64,000 nucleotides of DNA, taken from assembly GCA_041662605.1 (NCBI GenBank), contig JBAZSD010000006.1, positions 124,001 to 188,000 of the forward strand. Direction: 5' to 3'. The DNA is from Desulfomonilaceae bacterium. Its GTDB lineage: Bacteria > Desulfobacterota > Desulfomonilia > Desulfomonilales > Desulfomonilaceae. The notes beneath the pieces are model-generated. The model worked only from the letters and a program-made list of their open reading frames with translations. It made no database searches and had not been told where the DNA came from. A program made the position numbers and the translations under genes. Within the stretch, counting starts at the first letter, position 1. Each line of letters begins with the position of its first letter. Positions 17,864-26,413 of this stretch are shown in pieces.

Positions 17864-18892
17864 TTGAAATTGACCAAGAAAATCTTGAGACAACGTGAGT
17901 CTATTTGCATCAGCCCATTACAGATATTCACGTTACTGGTTATCATCTTTACACTCATAATTGGAGTTACTGAATCTCCAGCCTGGATATCCGAACACGG
18001 AACAGGTCCTGGGGGATATGTATTTCCGCCCAATTTGGTCAAGGACGGGATTTCCTTTGCCAACACCCGAATTCCCATAGAACGCCCGGGAGTTCACGAG
18101 CGTATCATAGACCAACTGAATTATCTTCTAATGGATAGGCGAGCTTCCCTGGGGGAATGGTTTAATCGGCTGGTCCTTTATGGGCCCACACTCGTGGGGG
18201 CTCTCAAGAAAAACAATGTGCCCTCCGATTTCATCTACCTGTCTATGCTTCTCAGTGAGTTCGATCCCGACCACAAGACTAGATCCGGTGGACTCGGCTG
18301 GTGGGCGCTTGGCCCGTCCAGAGAAGGTTCTGGTAAAGATAATGTTCCATGGTTATCGACCCCTTACTGGGACGATCGACGTGATCCCGAGGTATCTACT
18401 CAGATTGCGTCCCAGATGTTCCAAAACATCCATAATAAAAACCCAAAGCGCGATTGGCTGCTCCTGATCGCCAGCTTCATCGATGGAAACGACAAACTTG
18501 AGCCTATCCTTAAGAAATCTCCAGGATTTGGTTTTTGGGATATCGTTACTCCTCCGTCCTCGGATTCATTGATCCCCAGGCTGGTCGCCCTTAAAATTAT
18601 CCATCGTTACAGGAACTTCTACTGTGTAACGGTCACTCAGGATAAACCCCTCTCTTTTGACAATCTGGATCGCGTCAAGTTAGTCAAAGATTTTCCTTTG
18701 AGTAACCTAGCCAAATGGACTGGCCGAATTCCAAGGGACATATGGGGATTGAACCCAGGGGTCGACATATTGAGCGGTCTGTTGCCCAAAGCGGATAAAC
18801 GAGCGCCTGATGGATTTCCCCTGAGGGTTCCACCAGGGACTGGGCTCAAGGTGAAGAATCAGCTCGAGTCTGAGGGGTATCTGTTGAAGTAG
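17864..18892 (+). CDS. MltD-like exported protein with altered transglycosylase active site
   Basis: 342 residues. The TTG start has AGAAGG 7 bases upstream. A signal anchor lies at about 15-40 (FTLLVIIFTLIIGVTESPAW). The central region follows lytic transglycosylase MltD: RLVLYGPTLVGALKKNNVPS, then YLSMLLSEFDP where MltD has the LVESAFDP-type catalytic motif, then TRSGGLGWWALGPS in place of the usual AGLWQFMP. The position of the catalytic Glu is Leu, with a Glu two residues later. The C-terminal part LAKWTGRIPRDIWGLNPGVD with FPLRVPPGTG also matches MltD. It may bind peptidoglycan without cutting it. Confidence 0.7.
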   Translation: MKLTKKILRQRESICISPLQIFTLLVIIFTLIIGVTESPAWISEHGTGPGGYVFPPNLVKDGISFANTRIPIERPGVHERIIDQLNYLLMDRRASLGEWFNRLVLYGPTLVGALKKNNVPSDFIYLSMLLSEFDPDHKTRSGGLGWWALGPSREGSGKDNVPWLSTPYWDDRRDPEVSTQIASQMFQNIHNKNPKRDWLLLIASFIDGNDKLEPILKKSPGFGFWDIVTPPSSDSLIPRLVALKIIHRYRNFYCVTVTQDKPLSFDNLDRVKLVKDFPLSNLAKWTGRIPRDIWGLNPGVDILSGLLPKADKRAPDGFPLRVPPGTGLKVKNQLESEGYLLK

Positions 18893-18914
18893 CTTTACTG
18901 CCACACAATAGAAT

Positions 18915-20633
18915 TTATTCCCGGAGTTTCGATATGTCTCCGATTGGCAGGCCCAGTTCTCTGGCTAACAAAACTCTCCTCAACAAGCGACGTGAACTCA
19001 ACATCGGAAAATCATGAATAATTTCAATCTCAAGCATTGGAATGTCAGCGCGCATGTTTGCTTTCACAAATTTCACAATCTCGTCCAAAAAATCCGGAGA
19101 TGGCAAGTGAGAATTCTTCAATTTCAAAAACGCTTTAAAACATGGTTCGGAGCCCAAAGACTTCTTCGAAATTACGCCGGCTTCCCGGATTTCAGGATGC
19201 CGTAACAGAGTTCGCTCTATTTCGGGCGCACCCGTTAACAACTGGCCTATTTTTGTTAGATGGTCTACACGACCGAAATAATAGTAATAGCCATCTTCGT
19301 CTTTTAGAGCGAGATCGCCTGTCAAGAACCATCCGTCACGGTATCGCCCGTAGGCATGAGCGCTATCCGGGGCCATATCCAGGGCAAGGCTTGGGAAATC
19401 AGGTTTTAGAGCTAGCTGCCCCAATGTCAACATTGAAAGTGTCTCGCCCTGATCGTCCAGAATTGCTACCTGGACTCCTGGAACAGGCTTACCAATGGAC
19501 CCGATCTTGATCTGTTCCGACGGAAAATTCGCGAGACAAATCATTCCGGCTTCATCCATCATCCAGACTTCATGAGGAGATCTCTTGAATTTTTCCCTAA
19601 CCCATTGAAACAGCTCAGCGGTCAATGGCTCACCCGCTGTCAGAACATGTTTCAGTCCTGAAAAATCGTAACCTTTCAACAAATCGTCGCCGCCCGATTT
19701 CAAACTTTTCAGTTTCAGGCTATCCGTGAACCATACAGACACGCCCAATCGTTCCAGGGTCCAGTACCAGGTAGACGCGGCGAATGAATCACCTTGAATT
19801 ACAGTGGCGCACCCGCACAGTAACGGCGCAAAGATTCCATATATAACACTCGCCACAGCTCCGGGGTCCGCGTCAGTCCACAACACACTATCCGGGCCAA
19901 GATCAAGAGCGAATTTCCCTGTAACGTACGCGCCAAGCATGTCCCGGTGGGCATGAGTTACCTGTCTAAGCTCGCTACAGGAATCCCAGACAAGGGTGTG
20001 ATACAGAGGCTCATCTATTGAGACGCTCTGATTGTCAAATGTCGGTGACATATCAGACAAAACATCGCGCACGTATATTCCCGAGCCTTTTGATTCGATG
20101 TCCGGTTCGCCGGCGACAAACACTGTTTCCACCCCAACCAGGTCCTGATCGGAGAAGCGGTCCTCCAGATCGGCGTGTATCAGTATGGCCTTTGGTCTCA
20201 AAAGACTGATTGCGGAATGCAACCCCTCTATAGCGACGTTGGAACCAAGGTTACAAAATCCCGCTCCTATGCGCGCACAGGCGAGCGCCGCAAGGTACGC
20301 TTCAATGCAAGGCTTGGAACATATTAGAAGAGTGTCTCCAAGTTGGAATCCTTCATGAACAAGAAGATTGGCCATTCGCGATGACTCAATTTTCAACTCC
20401 GCGTATGATAGGCGCTGAACTTCCCCGGCATGTTCGAATATTAAGGACGTTCTATCGGCAGAACTGGGATCCGTTGCCCATCGGTCGACCGATTCCGAGA
20501 CAATGTTTGAAAAGCCTGAACTATACCCTGGAAACAGATCTTGAGCATAAGACCAGGAAAAGCCCCTATAGACCTCGAAGTAAGACTTCAAGTTGGCTTG
20601 TGGATTTTCAGGTCTTAGCCTTGTCTTGATCAT
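18915..20633 (-). CDS. Acyl-CoA synthetase-like protein, probably inactive
   Basis: About 572 residues; ATG at 20633 preferred over upstream TTG codons because it gives the usual length. The overall fold is that of medium-chain acyl-CoA synthetases: NLKSYFEVYRGFSW start, LVHEGFQLGDTLLICS, ACARIGAGFCNLG, WFLTGDLALKDEDGYYYYFG. The ATP-binding P-loop (normally TSGTTGKPK) is replaced by VWDSCSELRQVTHAH. The catalytic Lys region (normally TRSGKIMRR) reads LSSRRLLRR, so Gly and Lys are both Arg, and GRVDDVI..GYR has become GRVDHLTKIGQLL. Adenylation is therefore unlikely. It is downstream of acs and the deacetylase gene on the same strand. Confidence 0.82.
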   Translation of the reverse strand: MIKTRLRPENPQANLKSYFEVYRGFSWSYAQDLFPGYSSGFSNIVSESVDRWATDPSSADRTSLIFEHAGEVQRLSYAELKIESSRMANLLVHEGFQLGDTLLICSKPCIEAYLAALACARIGAGFCNLGSNVAIEGLHSAISLLRPKAILIHADLEDRFSDQDLVGVETVFVAGEPDIESKGSGIYVRDVLSDMSPTFDNQSVSIDEPLYHTLVWDSCSELRQVTHAHRDMLGAYVTGKFALDLGPDSVLWTDADPGAVASVIYGIFAPLLCGCATVIQGDSFAASTWYWTLERLGVSVWFTDSLKLKSLKSGGDDLLKGYDFSGLKHVLTAGEPLTAELFQWVREKFKRSPHEVWMMDEAGMICLANFPSEQIKIGSIGKPVPGVQVAILDDQGETLSMLTLGQLALKPDFPSLALDMAPDSAHAYGRYRDGWFLTGDLALKDEDGYYYYFGRVDHLTKIGQLLTGAPEIERTLLRHPEIREAGVISKKSLGSEPCFKAFLKLKNSHLPSPDFLDEIVKFVKANMRADIPMLEIEIIHDFPMLSSRRLLRRVLLARELGLPIGDISKLRE

Positions 20634-20793
20634 TTTTTTACTAAATAGTTTCCTGGAAGTTACTATGTTCAAAAGAGTTAACAAGGTTGCGCCGCCCGAT
20701 TCCCGGCATTCAAAAGGACACGCCGGACCCGTTTCATCATTTTATATTTGTGAAAGTACGATTTACGTCAACATGGCAAATCAACATAAAACA

Positions 20794-21834
20794 CTAATAG
20801 ATCCATACTCGATGTTTTCGGTGAGCTTGCCTTAGCTTCTGCAGCATTTCTTCCGCTCTTTTTGTTGATCGAACAGGTATCCTGCCCCTTCTTCCCTTAA
20901 ACGCCAGCATATCGAGAACTTCTCTAATTGAACCTGCCAGGGCTCTACTATCGTAACCACCCTCTAGAGAAAATAATAAAGGAACCCCGTTGCCGGCGTC
21001 CGACATTTGAAGAATAATTTGTGTCAGGTTGCGGTACGCTTTTTCAGTCAATCTTGTTCTTCCCAACGGATCTCTTTCATGAGCGTCAAAGCCTGCAGCC
21101 ACCATTATAAATTGAGGTTTGAACTTCCTAACAATAGGGTTTAGAGCATTTCGGTAAACATGAACTATATCGTCATCACCAAGTTCTTTTGGAACAGGCA
21201 CATTCACAGTGTAACCTTCGCCTGAATCAGCGCCGGTTTCATGCCAGTCTCCAGAATTTGGGTACCATCCCATGTAATGCGTGGAAAAATACAGCACCCT
21301 CCGATCACTATAAAAAAGTTCCTGTAGAGCGTTTCCGTGGTGGATGTCCCAATCAATGATCAGTATCCGGTCTAACCCGTACCGTTCAATCGCGTACTTT
21401 GCCGCGATTCCCAGGTTGTTAAAGACACAGAAACCTCCGGCCCTGTCATGTAACGCATGATGTCCAGGAGGCCTGACCAACGAAAAACAAACCCGGACTT
21501 CTTCGGCCATAAGAGCGTCTACGGCGGTAACGCAGGCTCCTGCAGCAAGCCATGCCGCCAGATATGACTTCGCGCTCACAAAAGTGTCGGAAGACAAAGG
21601 TGTGAAGTCTTTCTCCGCTGTGCTCATTATAAGGTCAATGTAGGATGGTGAATGCGCCAGTTGGAGTTGTTCAAGTGTCGCGAGCCTGGGTTCTATGTTG
21701 ACTACACGATCAGCAAACTCCTTGTCCAGCATTCTATATACACTTCGCAAACGGCTCGGACTCTCTGGATGCACTAGTCCCGGCTTATGATCCAAATACC
21801 TTGCGTCACGAATTACACCAACTTTTAGAGTCAA
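20794..21834 (-). CDS. AcuC-type class I histone-deacetylase-like protein
   Basis: About 347 residues. All expected zinc-hydrolase motifs are present: RPPGHHALHD (catalytic His pair), WDIHHGNALQELF (Asp and His zinc ligands), AAGFDAHERDPLG (Asp ligand) and SLEGGYD (catalytic Tyr). Bacterial members deacetylate proteins or polyamines; AcuC removes the acetyl group from acetyl-CoA synthetase. Lying directly downstream of acs strongly suggests that substrate. The longest frame starts with ATG at 21942, but that codon sits 3 bases after a hairpin and has no ribosome site. A TTG at 21834, behind AAAGG, gives a normal N-terminus (TLKVGVIRDARYLDHKPGL). Confidence 0.9.
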   Translation of the reverse strand: MTLKVGVIRDARYLDHKPGLVHPESPSRLRSVYRMLDKEFADRVVNIEPRLATLEQLQLAHSPSYIDLIMSTAEKDFTPLSSDTFVSAKSYLAAWLAAGACVTAVDALMAEEVRVCFSLVRPPGHHALHDRAGGFCVFNNLGIAAKYAIERYGLDRILIIDWDIHHGNALQELFYSDRRVLYFSTHYMGWYPNSGDWHETGADSGEGYTVNVPVPKELGDDDIVHVYRNALNPIVRKFKPQFIMVAAGFDAHERDPLGRTRLTEKAYRNLTQIILQMSDAGNGVPLLFSLEGGYDSRALAGSIREVLDMLAFKGRRGRIPVRSTKRAEEMLQKLRQAHRKHRVWIY

Positions 21835-21944
21835 TGGGCCAGAGCCTTTGTATGGAGAAGAATAAATGTTCCCTGTATAAAATTTAGCCCTATTTCTGAG
21901 AATTTGGCAAGTGTTTTGGGCTTCCCTTTGGAAGAGGACCATTT

Positions 21945-21984
21945 GGGCCTATCCGACTCTCACGTTGAAAAGTCGGATAGGCCC
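21945..21984 (-). repeat. 14-bp perfect inverted repeat between acs and deacetylase gene
   Basis: GGGCCTATCCGACT and its exact complement flank a 12-base loop. It lies 30 bases after the acs stop codon. No T-run follows in either direction, so it is more likely an mRNA-processing or stability element, or partial attenuator, than a simple terminator. Confidence 0.6.
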
Positions 21985-22013
21985 GCAGTTGCTCTTACTA
22001 ACACGAAAGCAAA

Positions 22014-23972
22014 TTAGATCGTGACTCGGTCACGGACCAGTTGACCCACAATAGTGGGATCAGCAAGCGTGGTGGTGTCACCAAGCTCTTCGACGCTGCC
22101 CGCTGCTATCTTCTTAAGCAGACGCCGCATAATTTTCCCGCTTCTGGTCTTTGGCAAACCGTCGGCCCATTGTATGGCGTCTGGTGACGCAATGGGTCCG
22201 ATCTGCGTTCTCACCAATTTTATCAGTTCTTTTTTCAATTCGTCGTTCTTTTCGACACCCGTGTTTACCGTAACGAACGCATAGATTCCCTGTCCCTTGA
22301 TATCATGAGGGAAGCCAACTACAGCGGCCTCGGCGACCTTCGGATGAAGAACCAGAGCCGACTCCACCTCTGCGGTCCCGAGCCTGTGGCCCGATACGTT
22401 CAGCACGTCATCTATACGACCTGTAATCCAGTAGAATCCATCCTCGTCTTTCTTCGCTCCGTCTCCTGTAAAATACAGACCCGGCATACGGCTAAAGTAA
22501 GTATCGATGAAGCGGTCATGGTCACCATAGACTGTTCGAGCCATGCCTGGCCAAGGCCTTTTTATGAACAGAGCCCCTTCCTGATTGGGAACCTTGACCT
22601 CTTCCCCGGTCTCCGGATCCAGAATCACCGGTTCGACCCCAAAGAATGGGAATGAACAGGACCCTGGCTTGATCGGGCCAACGCCAGGCAGAGGGGTCAT
22701 CATGTGACCACCGGTTTCGGTCTGCCACCAGGTGTCTACAATCGGGCACCAATCACGACCGACGTTATGGAAGTACCATCTCCAGGCCTCCGGGTTGATC
22801 GGTTCACCTACGGTTCCAAGGAGTTTTAATGAAGAAACGTCATGTTTTTTAACGTGAGAATCTCCTTCTTTGGCGAGCGAACGAATTACCGTGGGAGCCG
22901 TATAAAACTTATCTACTTTTCTCTTCTCGACGATTTCCCAGTAACGGTCAAAGCTGGGATAAGTCGGGATGCCTTCAAACATCACACTGGTATACCCATC
23001 AATTAACGGTCCATAAACAATGTAGGTGTGCCCGGTAATCCAGCCGATGTCCGCCGTGCACCAAAATGTCTCGTTTGGTTTAATATCAAAGGTAAGTTTG
23101 CACGTCATTGCGGCATAGAGCAGATAGCCGGCGTGGGTGTGGAGAACACCTTTCGGTTTACCCGTGCTTCCGCTTGTGTAAAGGATAAACAGAGGGTCTT
23201 CAGCGTCCATGGATTCAGGTTTGACATATGAGGGGAGCCCAGGGGCGGAAACCGCTTCATGCCACCAGACTTCCTTCTTTGGATCCAGTTTGAGATCCAG
23301 ACCACATCGATTAAAGACTATAACCTTCTCTATACTGGGACATTGCAATAGGGCTTCATCAACAGTTTTTTTCAACTGAAGGACTTTTCCCCCACGAAAT
23401 CCGCCATCACATGTGACAACAATTTTCGCGCCGCAGTCATGGATACGACTGGCTATTGATTCTGCGCTGAAACCTCCGAAGATGACACAATGCACAGCGC
23501 CTATCCTTGCGCAGGCCAGCATGGCTACGGACAACTCTACAATCATGGGGAGATAAATGATAACTCGATCGCCCTTTTTTACCCCATTAGCGAGGAGAGC
23601 GGCGGCAAATTTGTTTACGTCCTTGTACAGATCAAGGTACGTAACGGTTCTTGATTCAGCCGGATTATCTCCTTCCCAGTAATAGGCTACCCTGTTTTTC
23701 AGCGTATCTACATGCCGGTCCAATGAGTTGTAACAAGCGTTGAGCTTCCCACCTGCAAACCATTCAATGTTCGCTTTGTGGAAATCGTATTTGAGAACAG
23801 AATCCCACTCTTTGTCCCAGGTGAGATATTCCCTCGCCTGCTCGGCCCAAAAGTTGTCCACGTCGTCAAGTGACCTTCTGTACATGTCATTGTACTGATC
23901 CATCCCTTTAACGTAGGCCACTTCTTTGTATCCCTCAAGATGGACGTCATACCACTTTGGGGCATTCTCCAT
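22014..23972 (-). CDS. acs: Acetyl-CoA synthetase
   Basis: 652 residues, the normal length. ATG at 23972 follows GGAGG by 8 bases. The protein makes acetyl-CoA from acetate, ATP and CoA via acetyl-AMP. Motifs: P-loop YTSGSTGKPKGVLHTH, WWQTETGG, YFTGDGAKKDEDGFYWITGR, hinge GRIDDVLNVSGHR, and C-terminal LPKTRSGKIMRR with the catalytic Lys that is reversibly acetylated in other bacteria. The intact Lys and the adjacent AcuC-type gene point to post-translational control. It is first in a probable acs-deacetylase-pseudosynthetase unit. Its upstream spacer is shared with the divergent CBS/DUF294 genes. Confidence 0.96.
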   Translation of the reverse strand: MENAPKWYDVHLEGYKEVAYVKGMDQYNDMYRRSLDDVDNFWAEQAREYLTWDKEWDSVLKYDFHKANIEWFAGGKLNACYNSLDRHVDTLKNRVAYYWEGDNPAESRTVTYLDLYKDVNKFAAALLANGVKKGDRVIIYLPMIVELSVAMLACARIGAVHCVIFGGFSAESIASRIHDCGAKIVVTCDGGFRGGKVLQLKKTVDEALLQCPSIEKVIVFNRCGLDLKLDPKKEVWWHEAVSAPGLPSYVKPESMDAEDPLFILYTSGSTGKPKGVLHTHAGYLLYAAMTCKLTFDIKPNETFWCTADIGWITGHTYIVYGPLIDGYTSVMFEGIPTYPSFDRYWEIVEKRKVDKFYTAPTVIRSLAKEGDSHVKKHDVSSLKLLGTVGEPINPEAWRWYFHNVGRDWCPIVDTWWQTETGGHMMTPLPGVGPIKPGSCSFPFFGVEPVILDPETGEEVKVPNQEGALFIKRPWPGMARTVYGDHDRFIDTYFSRMPGLYFTGDGAKKDEDGFYWITGRIDDVLNVSGHRLGTAEVESALVLHPKVAEAAVVGFPHDIKGQGIYAFVTVNTGVEKNDELKKELIKLVRTQIGPIASPDAIQWADGLPKTRSGKIMRRLLKKIAAGSVEELGDTTTLADPTIVGQLVRDRVTI

Positions 23973-24443
23973 GATCAAATCCTCCTTTTTCAGATTAATC
24001 CTAGGTAGAGACTAGACAAACGTATTCCCCGTAATTCCCCTAAGGTTATCGCTTTCCCCCTTTCGTTAAATTTATAAAGAGCTTTTCTAGATTGCTACGT
24101 ACCAAGCCACATATACAAAACTATGACCATAGGCCAAAAAAATTAACTAATCGCAGCTAAGACAGATCCGTCTGAGGCGCCGATGACCGTTAACCAAGCT
24201 GACGGCTACCGGAAGACCTGATTTTCCCCGAGCCACCTGGAACTACCGAGCGAACCTTATTGTCACGAAACCCTGTTTGGTCACGTATCTTATACGGACG
24301 GGATTGATGAATTGTCTGAAGTTGATATATATATTCTCTTGTTACAATGGGTAAGCCGGTATTGTCAAGTATGTTAAGCCCCATTAGAACCTGAGCGACA
24401 TACGTCGTAGCGATTTCAAACACTTAACAACCAAGTAGACCAT
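23973..24443. other. Divergent spacer between acs and CBS/DUF294 genes
   Basis: About 470 bases without a convincing gene. It should hold the promoters of both divergent units, but I cannot point to a good sigma70 or sigma54 site. GG-N11-GC on the minus strand near 24090-24110 is one base off the sigma54 spacing. Confidence 0.3.
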
Positions 24444-26357
24444 ATGATCAAAAATTTGCCGGGATATTCGGTACCACCTAAAATAGCTGTCCAGTTCCTC
24501 GAGAGGTTCTCCCCGTTCAAGGAACTTGACTCAATTTCCATCGAACAACTGGCCAAAGAAGTTGAGGTTGAATTCTACCCCAAGGGGGCGGTCCTTTTCA
24601 GACAGCATTTGACTGAAGTCACACATTTTCATGTTATTCAGAAGGGAAGCGTGCAGGTTTTTGTTCGTAGCGAAAGTGAGAATCTTTCATTGAAAAATTT
24701 GGGAGGTGAAGGGGAAACCCTTGGCGCCTCCTGGCTAATTTCAGATGAAAAACCGGATGTGACAGTAGAAGCTTTAGAAGACACTTTTTGCTTCCTAATT
24801 CCCAAAGCGATCTTTCTAAAGTTCCTTTCAGAACAACCGTCTTTCGAACTTTTTTTTCGTGATGAATTTCAGCGCGATCGAATTTCACAGGCCTATTCTG
24901 AGACACGGATTGAGGGCATGCGCTCTATAGGCATGAAGCGTTACGATTATTTCAGCACCAGGGTTTCAGATATAATTCGTCCCAATTTTCATTTTGTAAA
25001 TTCTAGCTCCAAAATTCAGGAAGCCGCTCGAACCATGGCCAAACTAAGGATAGGATCTTTGTTGGTCAGAGATAGTCCCACAAATATTCTTGGAATTATT
25101 ACCAAAAAGGACTTGCGTACCAAAGTGGTGGCGGTAGGGCTTGATTACAACCATCCCGTATCTGAGATCATGTCGGCTCCGGTTCTGACAATTCCCGTTC
25201 AGGCCAGGTTATTTGAAGCCACCTTGCGAATGGTCAGAAGACAGATCAGTCATCTCCCGGCTGTAAAGGCCTCACAAGTGGTGGGAATCATCACGACTCA
25301 CGACATTATGGTTCATCAGGCGGCTTCCCCCGTCATCCTTTTCAGGGAAATAAAATCCAGGCAAACTGCGGACGCCATGAACGAATTATCACGCAAGATT
25401 CCGGGAGTTGTTCGAAATCTGATTGAAGAAGGAGCAAGAGCCTACCATTGTACAAATGTTATCAGTCTGTTTCACGATCGGATATTTGTCAGGGCTCTGA
25501 AGTTGTTTTCTGAATCTCCTCGTTCGGTTCGGCCATTTTTCTTATTGCTGGGAAAGGCTGCCAGGATGGAACAGACGCTGCTTCCAACCTACGATTATGC
25601 GGTTATTTATCAAAACGGAATTGAGCAAAGTGACAAGAAAACATCAGATCATCTTCTTGAAAAAAGAACCTTACAACTTAATAACTTCTTTGAGAGTTGT
25701 TTTGGGGACAACCTGATTTTAAAAACCTCAGGGGCAAATCCTAGGTGGCGCAAACCCCTGGGAGTTTGGTCTACTTATATGGAGGAGTGGATATCAAATC
25801 CAATTCCTCCAGAAATAGCCGTCGCAAAAAAGTTTCTTGATATGCGCGCGGTAACGGGAGAAAACGCGACGACGCTATTATTGAAGCGTTTGTTTTTTAA
25901 AAGAATTTCATCTAGCAGGAGTTTCATGAAAAGTCTCGCGGAGGATTTCTTAAACGTAAAACCTCCCGTTTCCTTTTTGGGAAAGGCTATTGTGGAAGAA
26001 AACGGGGCGCAAACCCCGGGCCTTGATTTGGAAAATCGCGTCGGCAATCCTTTCTCGGATTTCGCGAGACTGATGTGCTTCAAAATCTCCGTTGAGTCAA
26101 TCAACACTTTAGACCGATTCAAGGCGCTGTATGAGTCGGGAGCTATAAGTCACGGCATTTATTCCGAGGCTACAGAATTTTACGAATTTCAGACTCAGCT
26201 TGTGCTAATAAATCAGTTAAAAGACCTGGACGCTGACGTCACTCCTTCATATATTGTTGATCCATCAAGTCTGTCTGAACTGGAAAAGAGAACGCTAAAA
26301 GAAACTTTTTCTTTGCTTTTGCGGCTCCAGGCTATAGTTAAAAGAAAATTTCCATGA
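24444..26357 (+). CDS. cNMP-binding-like/CBS/DUF294 protein with degenerate nucleotidyltransferase site
   Basis: 637 residues: cyclic-nucleotide-binding-like barrel (about 18-135), CBS pair (about 170-290; IGSLLVRDSPTNILGIITKK and HLPAVKASQVVGIITTHDIM), DUF294 nucleotidyltransferase-like domain (about 325-465) and C-terminal substrate-binding-like helices (500-635). Where the paralogue next door has GSEGR and TDQDNA, this copy has GKAARMEQ and PTYDYAV, so the metal-binding Asp pair is lost. It probably acts as a non-catalytic sensor or partner. DUF294 proteins recur beside acetate symporters of the VC_2705 type. The ribosome site is weak. Confidence 0.85.
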   Translation: MIKNLPGYSVPPKIAVQFLERFSPFKELDSISIEQLAKEVEVEFYPKGAVLFRQHLTEVTHFHVIQKGSVQVFVRSESENLSLKNLGGEGETLGASWLISDEKPDVTVEALEDTFCFLIPKAIFLKFLSEQPSFELFFRDEFQRDRISQAYSETRIEGMRSIGMKRYDYFSTRVSDIIRPNFHFVNSSSKIQEAARTMAKLRIGSLLVRDSPTNILGIITKKDLRTKVVAVGLDYNHPVSEIMSAPVLTIPVQARLFEATLRMVRRQISHLPAVKASQVVGIITTHDIMVHQAASPVILFREIKSRQTADAMNELSRKIPGVVRNLIEEGARAYHCTNVISLFHDRIFVRALKLFSESPRSVRPFFLLLGKAARMEQTLLPTYDYAVIYQNGIEQSDKKTSDHLLEKRTLQLNNFFESCFGDNLILKTSGANPRWRKPLGVWSTYMEEWISNPIPPEIAVAKKFLDMRAVTGENATTLLLKRLFFKRISSSRSFMKSLAEDFLNVKPPVSFLGKAIVEENGAQTPGLDLENRVGNPFSDFARLMCFKISVESINTLDRFKALYESGAISHGIYSEATEFYEFQTQLVLINQLKDLDADVTPSYIVDPSSLSELEKRTLKETFSLLLRLQAIVKRKFP

Positions 26358-26413
26358 AATGGCTGTACGAATCCTTGGTTTGAACCGAATTTAATTTTTG
26401 AAAGGGACGATTC

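Noticed and set aside
24080..24120. Sigma54 (-24/-12) promoter upstream of acs
   Set aside because: GG and GC elements are 11 rather than 10 bases apart and the flanking bases fit poorly.
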